Shown: positions 47,475-59,930, counted from the first letter of the stretch. The stretch is DNA of 64,000 nucleotides from Rhynchosporium graminicola (GCA_900074885.1 FJUW01000038.1:372001-436000); one strand, 5' to 3'. Program-made: numbers and translations. The notes: generated from the sequence alone by a model not told the origin.

Positions 47475-49056
47475 TCACTTTGAAAGTTCTTCGAGAACAC
47501 TAACTACGAGCTGCAAGTCTCTCTTCACGTCAACTTTCCACGTGCTCACAGCAATCCTACAAGCAGGCTTTCCATCCCATTTCGTACCCGACACATACAT
47601 CTTTCTCGTAGCGTTGATCCTCTTGACCAAGTCCACGTTGAACCTCTCATTCTTAGCCTTGAAAATGACAATTATATGAACATCGTCAAAATTTCCACTC
47701 TGACTTGGTTGAGTCGCTAGAAGCTCAAAGTCGTCGGACTCGGTCAAGAATTTCGATACCTCTCTAGCTAGTCGCACTTGTCTGGCGAACATCTCTGCAA
47801 GACCCTCTCGGCCATAAGCGAGGAGAACAGCATATACCGGAAGAGCCCGGAAGCGACGTGAATTCTCGAGACCGTTGTTTAAAGGAGAGGGAATGGAAGA
47901 CTCTCCTGCTGAGAGATATGCTGCGTTCGGGTTCTGGAAGATGGATGAAAGAATATTGGTCGATCGAGTGAAGAAGAAACCACAATCATATGGCTGTGCA
48001 AGGCATTAGCATTATTCAGACACGGAGCTGTAATTACAAACCACGTTGAGCATTTTGTGTGCGTCGCCACAGATAGAGTCGGCGAGTTCAATTCCAGATG
48101 CATATTTCCTCAAGGTGGCAAACTCCACTGTAGATGGTAGACATCGTGCGAATATTCCAAAGGCTGTCAGACTTCAGAACTTCAATCAAATTTGATAGGC
48201 ATGGACTTTTCATACCTCCATCGATGTGCAACCACGCGCCATATTGGTCACAAATCTCTCGAACCTTCTTCAACATATCCGGACCATCGGTTGCAAATCT
48301 TCCAGTATTGACTTCTCCCATACTCAAAGCAACAATACTCACCACACCCTCTGTCGCGATTTCCAATTCCCGCTTAAGAGCATCAACATCCATTTTCCAT
48401 GGCTCGTGTTTGTTGGTCGCGATATCTTTCACCGCCGCTCTTCCAAGCCCAACAATGCTCCCAGCTTTGTATAAGGAGCTGTGACCCATCGTGGTCAATA
48501 CTTGGATCTCTTTGATGCCAGCCTTCAAGCATGCTCCCAAGAGTCCGAGTTCTCCGACCCCGCCACTTTCGCCTGCGGCTTTCAAGCGGGCATCAACAAC
48601 AGCCTCTCGGCCACATGCCAATCCCATGACATTGGCACCAGTTGCACCAGTGGTGAAAGTTTTCCCAACCCAGCCATCTCCAAGATCTAGCAACTCAACA
48701 AGCATGCTCAGAGCCTTATCCTCTACTGCAGTCGCAATACTCTGATCTGAGAGATGGACTTGCAAATTTTGATCAAATGCAGTAACAATGTTGTCGGCGA
48801 TTTCTGCGATGGGGAAGACGCCTCCGGTCACGAAACCATAGTAATTTGATGAAGTCTTCGGTCCGTTGAATCCAGGGGTAAGATCGGTCAGGAGATGAGC
48901 TGTGGTTGCTTCTTGGCCCAAGCCAACAGCAGGAAGAGCGAGAGAGAGACTCTGGGCTGCGTTTTCTAAGTTTGGCACAGATGGAAGAGCATCGTTTGTC
49001 GTTGAGTCTACGATAAGCCGAAGCTTAGTGTAAGATGACGAGACCGAGAAAGACAT
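47475..49056 (-). CDS. PLP-dependent group II amino-acid decarboxylase family
   Basis: The model is complement(47475..47993, 48042..48163, 48216..49056), 493 aa; phases close. The fold-type I decarboxylase family includes aromatic amino acid, tyrosine and glutamate decarboxylases. Visible landmarks are SNYYGFVTGGVFPIAEIADN, the PLP-phosphate block FTTGATGANVMGLACGRE, the cofactor Asp in AWLHIDGGAFG, and the Schiff-base lysine in ICGDAHKMLNVPYDCG (Lys about 317). Then follow NNGLENSRRFRALPVYAVLL and a C-terminal domain with CRIAVSTWKVD. Family membership is firm; the substrate is not. Alternatives include a tyrosine/tryptophan decarboxylase or a related lyase. The promoter carries a TACCTAGGTA palindrome 377 bp before the ATG. 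Confidence 0.9.
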
Positions 49057-50943
49057 TATGACTTGAATATTCGAGCTGGAAGAAACAACTTGGAGTTTCT
49101 GAAAGGCAGCTGCTGATGTAATAGGTCAAGAAGTGATGGATATCATTTCGAAGGGCAGTGAAGGATATTTATTTAGATGGAGATTTCGTGAGTCATCTAA
49201 AATCTTACCGATGACCAGGGAAACCGCCATTCATGTTATTGAATATGTCACCGCATATATCTCCTGTCAAGATAGTGGAAAGGGCAATGGCGATGAATTT
49301 GTTATCAAATCTGCGACGCGATCGCAAACTCCTTCCTTGCTTCGAAAGTGTAAGTAAAATCCCAAACTCCGAAACATGCAGTTATTTAAGCGAAAGTTGC
49401 CAAGGGTCGATAGCGGATTAATCTCCTACTTATACCTAGGTAAATCGCCAATTTAAGGGGTAAATGCGTAGCCAAATCGAAGTCATATGTTCTTTAGTGA
49501 AGCATTGAAGCAATGATTGCGATTAAGAGGTCATAGAGGTTTTGACCTTCCAAGGATTACGGATCTGCAGCTCAAGAGTCGTCCCTCCCCCAAATGTATA
49601 TTGGTGGCGGATCCCCAGCAGCGTTGGCTTTCGATTAGACCCCGCAAAGAGCGATCATTAGCTACGCCAGAAGACATCGATCGCCCGAAGCCCATCGCCC
49701 GTTCGTCGTCAATAAAGAGTTGCTTTCCTACAAGTCTATTCGGATAATGTTCACTAAGGCTTCCTTCTTCTGCTGCAAGAATATGGCTCATCTGCAAGAT
49801 AATCCCGACTCGGCCACTTGCTCCGCCCTAGCATTGATGAGCAAGTTGGCGTCCTGCTAGAAAAAATGAGGAGGTGCATGCAGCAGGCTCACGATAATAT
49901 AATGTACTCGATTCTCCAAGCTGACAAGGTGCAGCTATCCGAGCGGCCGTCTGCACGAAGGCATGGCAGATCACAGTTGGTCAGGTAATGAAAATAACTC
50001 AATTCTTCAAATCAGCTGGACCCAACAATGGGGGAAATCCTCCCACCCACGAAGTCGCCAATTCTGAAGCCCATAGAGGTCACTATCCCGAGGAAATCGA
50101 TCACATTGACGTGTTACAGCAAATCAATGCAACTCCTTGCTCTTCGGTAATTCTTGTCGCTATACTGCTGTATCACACAAACACGTGGTGCGGAAGGCTG
50201 AGGAGGGGTATACAGTAAGTAACACGGTGTAACACAGTCGAACAATTGACAAGTTGAAGTGGGAACATGCATCCGGGACCATGCAGTTCTTGACAAAGAT
50301 TGAATACTAAGAGGCTTTCAGCACCTTCCTTTTACTTCCAACTTCATGTACGTTGAAGTATCATTATCTCCTCACGGTTTCTGACCACTGGTATCTCACT
50401 TAGGGTTCCACCAAGGTTCACCAGTCTGCACATGGTCCGCCACGCTGGAACTTGAGAACCAATGAGGTCTAAAGAACTTTTGTTCTTCTCCCTAACCCGC
50501 ACCCAACCCACAAAATCAGCAAGGGATGGAGAGTTGTTGCATACTTTAGTGCTACTTGCGGACGTTACCGTGAAAGATGATTCGATACTCGGGAGAATAG
50601 TGGCAGCCCAAAGACTCCAGCGGCCCGGATGCAGAACCAAATCCATGTTCTTGGAATTCTCGTGTGTTGCCGCCATTTCCCAGTGCAGAGGGTCGGGCCT
50701 GCCGCACCACAAAAACAAGCCGTCCTATTGCGCAACACACTTGCTTCTGCTGACCCAGCCTGTCGGGATTGTCTGTCCTCTCTGTTCAATTCGCTGCTGC
50801 TCCCTTACCCCCTTCGAATATCATGCAGAGCCCTTAAATTAGGAGCGGTGTGTGGGGATGGAAGTCTCAGTATAAATTGGAAACTTTCAAGGAAACATCA
50901 GAAACATCCCGTCAAGAACTTCTTGTACATCATCAATACCAAA
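49057..50943. other. 1.9-kb intergenic region with a possible orphan ORF
   Basis: The region lies between divergent genes. One ATG frame at 49988-50218 (76 codons) begins MKITQFFKSAGPNNGGNPP and ends near a donor-like tcg/gtaatt; its QFFKS resembles PCNA-binding or helicase N-termini but no downstream exon is recognisable. A TACCTAGGTA palindrome is at 49433-49442. Otherwise nothing is supported. Confidence 0.4.
49433..49442. repeat. Palindrome TACCTAGGTA, copy 2
   Basis: Exact 10-bp palindrome 377 bp upstream of the PLP decarboxylase start codon. Confidence 0.9.
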
Positions 50944-52277
50944 ATGTCTGGCCATAGCACTCCACACCAGTCGAGCCCTCACACACCCTTGATAGCAGAT
51001 GTGAGTTCCTGTCTTATTTGATTCAAAGGCAGGGTAGGGTTCTGACTTTCTTACGTCACCAGTCACCAAACCATTACTCGAGTCCAGATGCGTAAGTTTC
51101 CAGCAATCCGGAGACGAAAGTTGCACAAGAATACATCTGTCGTGTTTTTGTCATGCTGAACCATGTGCTCATGATTTCATCAGTGCGTCTAGATCTGTCG
51201 ACAGCACTGTATATGAATTTCAAGAAGAAAATGGGCGTACATATCATGGATATAAAGCGGGATGTACGTGCTCACCCGTATCCTGGCTTCCAAACACTTA
51301 CTCATATATTGCAGCTTATATGTATCCAAATGATGAAACAGAAATAGAGCGGCTCGACAGACAACATGCCATGTACAAACACGCCTTTAAAGGCAGGAAC
51401 TATTTTGCACCGCTTTCGAAACCTCGGAGCATATTAGACATTGGCACCGGAACCGGTATATGGGCTATCGAGATGGGCGATGAATTTCCAAATGCTACGA
51501 TACATGGCACTGACCTCTCTCCGATCCAACCTACGGAAGTCCCTGAGAATGTGAACTTCTTCATCGACGACGCTACGGAAGAGGACTGGGCAATTGCGCC
51601 GGCATCCTTCGATTACATCCACACTCGATTGCTTCTAGGATGTTTTGACAAATTTCGAGACGTCATCCGGAAGGGGTTTTACTACACATCACCGGGGGGC
51701 TACATGGAAAGCCAGGAACTTCTTCCAACTCCTTTTTGTGACGATAAGACAATGCCAAATGATTGGCCTTTAATAGAATGGTCGAAACATATTGATCAAG
51801 CAGGTAGTACGTAGCTATTATTCACTTCGTATACCCTATACCTCGAACTCACTTTCGGTTGAGAAACTAAAATGCTGCCTCTTTAGATCTGGCAAACCGA
51901 CCCGTTCGGATAGCCCACAAGCTGAAACGCTGGTACGAAGAAGCAGGCTTCGTTGACGTGCAAGAGAAGATCATCCGAATGCCTGTCAATGGGTGGCCGA
52001 AAGACAAGCATGCCAAAACCGTGGGGAAACTGTCAGAAGCGAACTTCATCGAAGGACTTGGTGGATTTACCATGGCTCCTCTATTTCGAAATTTTGGTTG
52101 GAATAAGACCGAGATTGAGGTCAGTTCTAATCATCAGCACAGACTTTGCTGCTCAATACTGACTCACTATAGGTGTTCCTGGTGAATGTGCGCAAGGCCA
52201 TCTCCGACAGGCACGTACATGCCTACTTCAAAGTGTATGTTGTCTGGGGACGGAGGCCTAAGAAGCCAAGGAGCTGA
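50944..52277 (+). CDS. LaeA-like SAM methyltransferase (TAM type)
   Basis: The model is join(50944..51000, 51063..51091, 51184..51263, 51315..51803, 51887..52119, 52173..52277), 330 aa; all five junctions close. It is a class I methyltransferase of the fungal TAM group that includes LaeA-related regulators. Motif I is SILDIGTGTGIWAIEMGDEF near residues 92-112. Motif II is ATIHGTDLSPIQP and the later block is DDATEEDWA. YHGYKAGSYMYPNDETEIER and YTSPGGYMESQELLPTPFCD are typical group blocks. The C-terminus has the usual VFLVNVRKAISDRHVHAYFK and ends KKPRS. The first 36 residues are a Ser/Pro/His-rich tail. The substrate is unknown; many paralogs in ascomycetes lie in accessory regions. Confidence 0.9.
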
Positions 52278-52994
52278 AGCTCTGCTTCATACGTTTTGAC
52301 CGACCAAGTCTGTGTTGGGCCTTGACTCACGACGTGATGAATTAACGAAGAAAAAAGCTACTATTCGAGCGTGTTAGGTAGTTTCATGGCTGGATTTTGG
52401 CATATGGCCTCAAGCGAAGGGCGCACAATGGCGTTGTTGATTCTCTTTAGCAATGTATATTTCAAGGCAGCATTTTTGAAATGTCACATGATTCGAAGTG
52501 GTCAAATTTCTCGTGTTCATCTCAGATTGCACTACTGGGCATCTTCTCTGTGTACGTTTACCGACTTACTTCCTCGGGTGGCTCCGAAGGTATCCCAGCC
52601 CTGCGTGTGATTCGTACGTGGGACTTGGAGCTTCATCGAATCATGGACCAGAACTCTTGCTTTTGTTATAATGTTGCAGTTGGTCAAGTACGTTCTGATC
52701 CTAGTTCAGCTCGGTCAAGCCTTTGAATCAAGAGAACATTATGATGCTGCATTTTGATTCACAATTTCACAATGAGCTGCATATTCTCAACTGACTCAAA
52801 ATTCAAGAGAGGAAGTCACTTTCACAAGAGATCCGCCTCGCTATGTGATATACCGAAGGATGTCACTACGACGAAAGTTCGCATGCTCATTTTCATCGGT
52901 TACCTAATGTACAGTCGTCTCCTGAGCAGCAGCTAAAAACATTCGTCTAACACGTAACCGTGCTGCGGTATTCTACACGGGATGTTGCAAACGC
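52278..52994. other. Intergenic region between convergent genes
   Basis: This 717-bp stretch has only short frames with no recognisable content. Confidence 0.45.
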
Positions 52995-53656
52995 TCACAT
53001 AGCTTCCAGACCCGAGGAGATTCTCTGGGAAGCCCCAAAGACCTCAAGATCGTACTTCGGAGGCACCCAGCCGTGTTTGGCCTTCGCGTATGCAAAAGTC
53101 TGTTCGGGCGAAGCATGGATGATACGGTCCGGTGCATCGTCGATCAGGACGATGGTCATGTGCGTCAGGCCTGTGGACTTCGAGAATACGGCTGCGACTT
53201 TAGCATTGGCGGAGAGAGAGCTCCAATCGGGGAACCTGAGATGCTGGATTATTCCTATCTCTTCCGCGGGATGCTGCCTGGGAGTAGAAATCCGGGGTCG
53301 AAATCGGTGGCATGGTGTACTGACACCGGGGACTGTGGTGGCTCGAAGGCGACGTCGAAGATATCGCGCGAAAAGTCAGAGAAGCCCGTGGGTGACTTTC
53401 GCAAAGCCCCGAACAGAGGACCCTCTTCAAACTGTTCGTATCGTGCTAGAAACAGCCCTCTTGAATGTCTGCAGCTGTGTAAGAGCGCACTTGGGATTTT
53501 CCTGCTCGGCGGACCTCCTTGCCTTGCCAACAACTCGGGCTTTGGCCTATGCCTACCACCAATTCGATATTTCAATTTGACGTTGCAAGGTCCCATGTCT
53601 TCGATACCTTGTTCAGATATCGCCCAACGAAGCTCAGGTGGTAGCTCAGCAAACAT
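52995..53656 (-). CDS. 2EXR-domain protein
   Basis: The model is complement(52995..53273, 53327..53656), about 202 aa. The start matches the 2EXR family, a fungal expansion of unknown function: TMFAELPPELRWAI, later SALLHSCRHSRGLFLARYEQ and FSDFSRDIFDVAFE. The first long frame stops at 53255, but coding-like sequence resumes in another frame (EEIGIIQHLRFPDW, FSKSTGLTHMTIVLID, KHGWVPPKYDLEV). A 53-nt intron with gtgtca/ggcag joins the two in phase. The upstream frame is open without ATG for 45 codons (ending EVHEPFGIFTM), so the true start may be in an upstream exon. A 206-codon plus-strand frame overlaps it and is a shadow. Confidence 0.7.
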
Positions 53657-54392
53657 GGTAAAGATTCCAAAAGGTTCGTGAACTTCGTCCCGAGCTTGTG
53701 ATAGTTGACTGCGCTCTGTATTGTCGAGGGAGCTCGTGATGATATCGCGTTGTTCGATCGTTGAGGTAGTGATGATGTGTTTCGTTTCTAGTACATTGAA
53801 GCCAGAAAGTCAATCGAGTCCTTCTTAAATACTGTACTTCTTGAGAGCGAACTTTTGAATATGATTCGTAACTAAGATTTCAAATACTGTGAATATGGTC
53901 TCAACCTATCGTGACTCGGCTTGATTGTATTGAGCCTTGGGTGATTCCGTGATAGCTTTTAACATCGTGCTTTGCAACTGAGCAGCTGATTGACTGTGAA
54001 TATCTTTCTGGGACATGAATCCTCTATGTTGCAGCCTCCTAACCTAGATGAAACGGAATGACTCTAGATCTGCAAGAAAGAAACAAGCAAGGCCAGTAAG
54101 AAACATCTTGTCCAACACTCGCAACTGGTGAATGATTGTCCAAGATGGTATCTCACCGGTTGGAGTATGGCAGGAAAACGCTCTTTCACTCTCCTCTTAG
54201 GCATTCGAACTGCTAAGAATATCTCTTTGAAGAATGACGGGTGCTGTGCGGAAGCAATACTGACATGTCTGATGTCACTGAGGAACAAAACATTCGCCAG
54301 GAACTTCAAATTAGAAACCTAGCTAACAACCTCCCCCGACTCTCAGAAACTCTAGACTACTAAACGAACCGAAACCCAAATATCCAAGCTAC
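53657..54392. other. Intergenic region, no gene seen
   Basis: This 736-bp segment holds the upstream region of the 2EXR gene and the 3' flank of the RBR gene. Short frames only. Confidence 0.45.
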
Positions 54393-55877
54393 TCAGAGCC
54401 TATTCCTCCTACACCTGTTACAAGCCTGTATATGGCATTGCTGGCACTCGAAGATGTAGTCCGGCAGATCATGTCGACACTCCTCGCATTCATGCGGGCC
54501 ACGAACCCAGCGCCAGGAATTATGATCACATTCATGCCGCTCGACGAGATCCTGCATTACAGCTGCGAAGCGAGCTTCCCGCTGCTCAGGTGGCTGATGA
54601 ACAGCTGCTCGACGAGCAACGACTACCTCCGTGCGAGCATACAGTCTATGTTCGTCCCACTGAGCACATTGGCAAGTCTTCCAGCGCTCGCCGCATTTGT
54701 AGCAGAATTCTGCTCGGCACGTACATCTGCAAAAGGTTAGGCAGGAGGTAAATTTGGAATGAGAAAGAGTAGACTGTGTACGAACGTGATGTGATTACAG
54801 CCTGTGGCTAGCTCCACTAGACGGTTGCAGTTGTAGCAACGCTGCCACTCGTTCTGCCTCGCCGTTTCAAGCACCAGGTTTAATGCTTCATCTTCCGGAC
54901 AATCGCCATCGTGAGCAGTGCCCTTACAGATCGTGCAAGTGACTACCTGACACACCTGACATGACGCTCTTTCTTCGACAACACAATTTGTCCTGATGAA
55001 GCTAGAGCACAATGGGTTGGAGCAATATGTACGGTTCGGTGTGTCAAACTCAACTTTCTTGGCTTCGTAGTCGTCGACGATCTTCGTTGTCAGATAGATC
55101 CGGATGCTCATGCTCGGTGTAATGGGCTGTCGGCAACAGCGGGGCGGGAAAAGAGTGTCGTCTGTCATGGAAGTAATGAACAGATCTTGGAGACACGAGC
55201 GACAGTATTCGTGTGTACAAGGAGCGCGACTTAACTCACAGAAGGAGAAGGTATCCCGGCAGGCCGTACAGTGGTGCTTTGGAGCTCTGGACTTTCTTGA
55301 GGCTGCCCATGTGGAAGTTTCCGCATCTACGGCAACGGAATTTTAGCAAATGTTCAAGTGAGCCCCACTGCAGTGAAGACTTACTGGAACTAGAAGTTGA
55401 GTGGTACGGAACCAAAGCCATGGCGTTGTCCTCAGAATGCGAATCCGAATCTAAGTCATTCCCGGCGGCACAGATATACAAAGCATTCAGCCTCTCCAAA
55501 ACATCGTCATCCAACTCATCCTCGTCTCGTGCAGGTCCATCGGTGATGACGCGAGGAGCAGGCACGCCACCAAGTCTCAGAGCAACCCGCCGATCACGAG
55601 ATTCCTGCTGCTCCTGCGAGTACGAAAAGACAAGCATATTGCCATCAGTCAGACAGGCCCGAGCTAAACTGCGTGTCATGTTTCTATCTTTGATGATAGT
55701 TGCGCTGCGTTGGAGTTCCTCATGATAGAGTCTGACAGCTACTTGGGTGTCTGACAGAACGCCTTCGATACCTTTCCCCTTGCCTTCGCAGGAAGAGAAT
55801 AGCTCATTGCTATCTTCGATCTGAAGCTGGAGTATGAGGAGTACTGTTTCCGAGTCCATGGAGCTGAAAACGTCCAT
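54393..55877 (-). CDS. RBR (RING-IBR-RING) E3 ubiquitin ligase family
   Basis: The model is complement(54393..54726, 54786..55326, 55385..55877), 455 aa, phases closing. The N-terminal 160 residues form a fungal-specific region beginning MDVFSSMDSETVLLILQLQI, then acidic. RING1 runs from Cys 184 (HHCTACRDTFSFCELSRAPC, then HEYCRSC, with CCRQPI at its end). The IBR has YCSNPLCSSFI and CQVCQVVTCTICKGTAHDGD. Rcat has CYNCNRLVELATGCNHIT, where Cys about 341 is the expected ubiquitin-accepting cysteine, then CRAEFCYKCGERWKTCQC. The C-terminus adds another Cys/His cluster (CEECRHDLPDYIFECQQC). RBR ligases pass ubiquitin through a thioester like HECT enzymes. Substrates are unknown; this architecture is expanded in filamentous fungi. 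Confidence 0.9.
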
Positions 55878-56805
55878 TGTAAGTTCTAGATGTGTGTTTC
55901 GGTGCTGGAAACAACGAGAGAAATTGATGCTCGATGTGAAAAAGAGATCGGAAAACCCGGAGTAAATAATGAAAAGAAGACAGGCCCAAGGACGAGCCTT
56001 CAACAGTCACCGCTAGATGTCTTTACCCGTCCAAGGGCGAAACAGATAATCCCATAGGTGAAGTCAACATCCTATCACTTCTCGTTTGCAGAATTCTGAC
56101 AAATCATAGCCAGAATATGGAGATGGGGATGCAAGTCCCCGAGGGATAATAATATGTGGCGCATTCGAAGCTGGAACCATCGTCATGATGAAAGTACGAA
56201 AGATGACAAGACTCATATATAGTCCCACAACATTTAAGATGGATTATCGTAGATCTTATGCGTGCAACTTAATAGCTATGATGAAACATTTCTCGGAGGA
56301 TATTCTTTCCTGTGATTCACTTGCTAGGAAGAAGCTTTGACTCTCAACTGTTCGAGCGAACGAAAATGTCAACAGACTGACAGTACTCAAAAGAGATTTC
56401 CCTATGCCCATATCGCAGACGTATCATTCTCTGCTATCCTTGGTGAACTTTCCGTATGTTATTAAACATTAGCTTTGGATGCTATACTGTGTCTTTTTTT
56501 CAAATATCCTTGAGCTCCGTTCCTTATCCAGATCCTCAGCGCCCTGTCTTAGATTGGATGAAATCTGCTTCCCGCTTCCTAGAGACCGGAGCTGACTCAG
56601 AGATGAACTAACAGGACCTTACTTCCTTGATTCCTGGCCATCAGGAGAATTATAGCTTGACCGGCTTGCCTTTCGACTCTGGTCATACTGGCCCTGACAC
56701 AAGCAAGGCAATGTGCCGAACTGGTGATTTTTGATACTCGTCGTCTGTGCATATGTTCCTAGCGAATGGACCCTTGAAACTGGTTCGCTTCTGCTTTGCT
56801 GTCAT
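55878..56805. other. Intergenic region upstream of the RBR gene
   Basis: This 928-bp stretch between two minus-strand genes has no supported gene; frames are short. Confidence 0.5.
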
Positions 56806-57546
56806 TCAAGTATTGGTATGCCCTCTCGTATCGCCCCCAATCCCGTGGTGCCTTTCATTGAAACTCCTCGATGATCCTTCCGACGGAGAATGGTCTAGTA
56901 CCACATCTTCAAATGGAATCTCGCTCAATGGGGTCTTGCCGTCGGATATAACACCAGGCTGCTCCTCCTCTTCTATCCCATGTCTTGCTCCTCCAGCGAT
57001 ATGTTGATGTCGTGGAGGCACGGCTTCTTCGTATTCTGGGGGTGCATCGCTTGCTTGGGGCGGAACAGAGCCTGGATTCACCGTGTTCAAAGGCAATGGT
57101 GATTGAGTGGTGGTGTCTGGTGCTCTCAGGCCCTCGCGACGTTCCTTGCGACGCTTGCGCAAACCGCAACACCCACAGCAAAACCAGACAGATATCATGA
57201 CGATAATAAGGACTCCGATAGCGATAGCGATACCCACTCCTGCTCTTGCCCCAGTGTCAAGGTGGTCCCAAGTCCCATCATCCTTATCACCTTTACTACC
57301 CTTATCACCCTTATCACCCTTAGATTTATATGTAGGAATCGCTCCAGCCGCCCCATAACCTGCAGCTACTGAAGTTGGCAAACTCGAGGTATACAATGTC
57401 TGCTGCCCAGATGGGAACTGGCTTGTCATCGTAGCAGGTGTGTTGATCGTTGAGTAAGATGTCTCAACGGTGCTTGGATCACCAGTTTCTGTGGGTGAGG
57501 ATGGGCGTCCTGGGCGCTTTGGAGGGCCTGGTGGGGGAGCTGCCAT
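56806..57546 (-). CDS. Single-pass membrane protein with PPxY motif
   Basis: A single exon of 246 codons from the ATG at 57546. The N-terminus is Pro-rich (APPPGPPKRPGRPSSP) without a classical signal peptide, followed by a Ser/Thr-rich segment, a collagen-like KGDKGDKGSKGDK stretch at about residues 75-90, and one membrane segment (VGIAIAIGVLIIVMISVWF, near residues 103-122) followed by Cys (CCGCCGL) and a basic stop-transfer RKRRKERR. The cytoplasmic tail has APPEYEEAVPP, a PPxY motif that can bind WW domains of Rsp5/Nedd4-type ligases. The layout recalls Mid2/Wsc-like sensors and Rsp5 adaptors. No family assignment. Confidence 0.75.
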   Translation of the reverse strand: MAAPPPGPPKRPGRPSSPTETGDPSTVETSYSTINTPATMTSQFPSGQQTLYTSSLPTSVAAGYGAAGAIPTYKSKGDKGDKGSKGDKDDGTWDHLDTGARAGVGIAIAIGVLIIVMISVWFCCGCCGLRKRRKERREGLRAPDTTTQSPLPLNTVNPGSVPPQASDAPPEYEEAVPPRHQHIAGGARHGIEEEEQPGVISDGKTPLSEIPFEDVVLDHSPSEGSSRSFNERHHGIGGDTRGHTNT

Positions 57547-58972
57547 TGTATATACAGACAACCGCGAGGTCTCGGTGTTACGGAGAAATTAGACCGGATG
57601 TCTTGCAGGGCTCGGCGTTGTTAATAATTGCTCTCAGTACAATAAGAATCCGTGCATAGAGCCTGAGTAGGAATATTCATACCAGAGAGAGCGTAACCAC
57701 TGGTCTGGGGCTCGTAGCAGTTGAGATATGAAAAATTAAGGGAGGACGTGAGGAAAGGAACTGATAGTGAAAGAAAACAATGGAAAGTAGAAAAGAGAGG
57801 GGAGCAAATACTGAGCTGATTGACTTGGGTAAATCGCGAGGCGCAGGGTACGGAGTGGTGAGATTCTTTGGTCGGAACCTTGTTTAGGGGGGGGGGTTGC
57901 CGATTGCAGCTGAGGGTCATTTTTACCTTCAATTTCTTTTACTTATACCTTCTGTTAAATCTCAAAGCCAAAGGTCCGTAACTTCATGGTCTGGACAGCG
58001 CAGATGCAGATCGTGACTGAACCTGGCAGAGATTTGAGGATGGCTCTTTGTAGAAGTGATCGTACGGAGTAGAGTTGGAGGATGAGAACCAGGAAGACTC
58101 TGAGCTGTTAAATCGATCTAACCCGGGTTTATGACAACGATCACGGCTTTAAACGATATACCGACAACTTGTCTTCTCTACTCCCAGACACGCTGCCATA
58201 TTGTAGTACCGGTACTAATGCTGGTGGAAGTCCATGGCACGATTATTGCATATTACATTTTCAAGTTCGACAAAGCTTATGGTGGAAACTCGGAAGCTTA
58301 AAAGTGTTCATACTCGTATAGAGGTAAGCAGCGAAGTCTGTACAAGGATGGATACAAATGGGATTCCTTGGCGATGAACAAGTGAACCTCGAACCAACGA
58401 TAATGTGCAGAAATTGAATTTACGAAGGAGTGGATAGGGCAATCCGTAGGTATGAGTGAATTCTAGGAACTTGGATGGAATATGGAGAGTTCCACAATTA
58501 AGGTCGCCTTCCACTCTTGCGTACAGGAAACGTTGTCTTCATTCAGTACTCATGAGACGCCAGTACTTCAGATACTTCCTTTCAGGATTGCTCTAGATTG
58601 TCATTGATCTAAAATCTATGCCTTCGAGGTCTTGGATATTGGTGTCCATAATTCCAACATCTATTCAAACACTCGAGTGAAATACAGAGTCAGAGTGATG
58701 CTACCATTTCCTTGGCGGTTTGGTTGGTGACGCTCCGCTACTGCTGTGGAGACGGTCAATCAGGGAATTTCCAGACTCTTTTCCCATGTGGGTATGAAGT
58801 GAAAAGCTACGAATCCTTCAAGTACATCTCGCTTGTTTCATGATGTCCTGCTCACCTAGTACACAAGATGAGCCACTATCAAGCCTTCCATGATCAGTAT
58901 GTCCAACAGCTTACCTGTTCCCTAACTCAGCACTCATATGTGCTTCTCATACAACTTTAAAAGAGGGAAAGA

Positions 58973-58982
58973 TACCTAGGTA
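58973..58982. repeat. Palindrome TACCTAGGTA, copy 3
   Basis: Exact 10-bp palindrome followed directly by another aggta, in the long divergent intergenic region. Confidence 0.9.
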
Positions 58983-59930
58983 GGTAAGCTTGTGGTATTG
59001 AAGAAGGACGACTTGTAGCTTTCTCGCTTAAATAGTGACTTGAACAGTCAGTACCTTCCCAACAAAACAAATACATACTCGTTCGGATTTCCACAATGTT
59101 CCCACACCGTTGTCCCCATTTCTGACTGATATGGAACCCTCTCCGTAGACTCTGCTCCTTGGTCTCCCTTTCTTTCGTCCCTCCCTGCATCACCCTTGAC
59201 TCTGTCAAAATCGGCCTAAATCTTTGCACAACATCACGTGCTACCTCCCCCCCCCCTAATGCAGTCTCCCAAAGATCCTGCAGGCTGAAGCACTTCTGGA
59301 CCGGCGGCCTATTGAGAAGAGTTGGTGGCCATCCAATGAATCTTCAAGACGTCTCTCTCCGCCCGGACCGTCCCATAGGCCATGCATGGCATTTGGAAAG
59401 CTAAATACTGGCCGGCCCAGCCTCCCCGATTCCATCATCCATCCATCCATCCTCCTTGCCGTCTGAACAGGAATACAATATACTTAGTACACCAGGCTTT
59501 ATGTGGGGGCCTGAAGAAGAAGGCCATTCACGAAGTGTTTTCCTGCCGAATGACTCGGATGGTTCGTCTATCAATGGGGGGCTGGGGCATTGCGGTGCAA
59601 TGCCCTTTTGAAGCGGCACTAGAGCTCTTGAGGCCCTCTGCGGATATGATTCGAGGATTCGCTCATGCTCGAGTACGGTAGGTACATAGGTACTTTGGAA
59701 GTACTTTCGGAGTGAATTGCATACCTGCCTACAGACTTGCAAGGGAGAGCTGCCTCTCTCTTTTGCGTCAGAGACAGTACATGTACTGTCCAATCCGATT
59801 AAGTGGATCATGAGAGCCTGCCTCTGAACTTTTCATCCACGTCCCACCTCCCACCTCCCACATCCCATCTCCTACCCCATCACCATCACCACCATCGTTC
59901 AATCCTCTCCCGGCTGTCAATTGCGCCAGA

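Noticed and set aside
52960..53580. 206-codon plus-strand frame and a 202-codon neighbour
   Set aside because: Both overlap the minus-strand 2EXR gene; only the minus strand shows recognisable domain blocks.
44082..56010. Secondary metabolite gene cluster
   Set aside because: A decarboxylase and a LaeA-like methyltransferase alone do not make a cluster; no PKS, NRPS, terpene or RiPP core enzyme, P450 or transporter is present.
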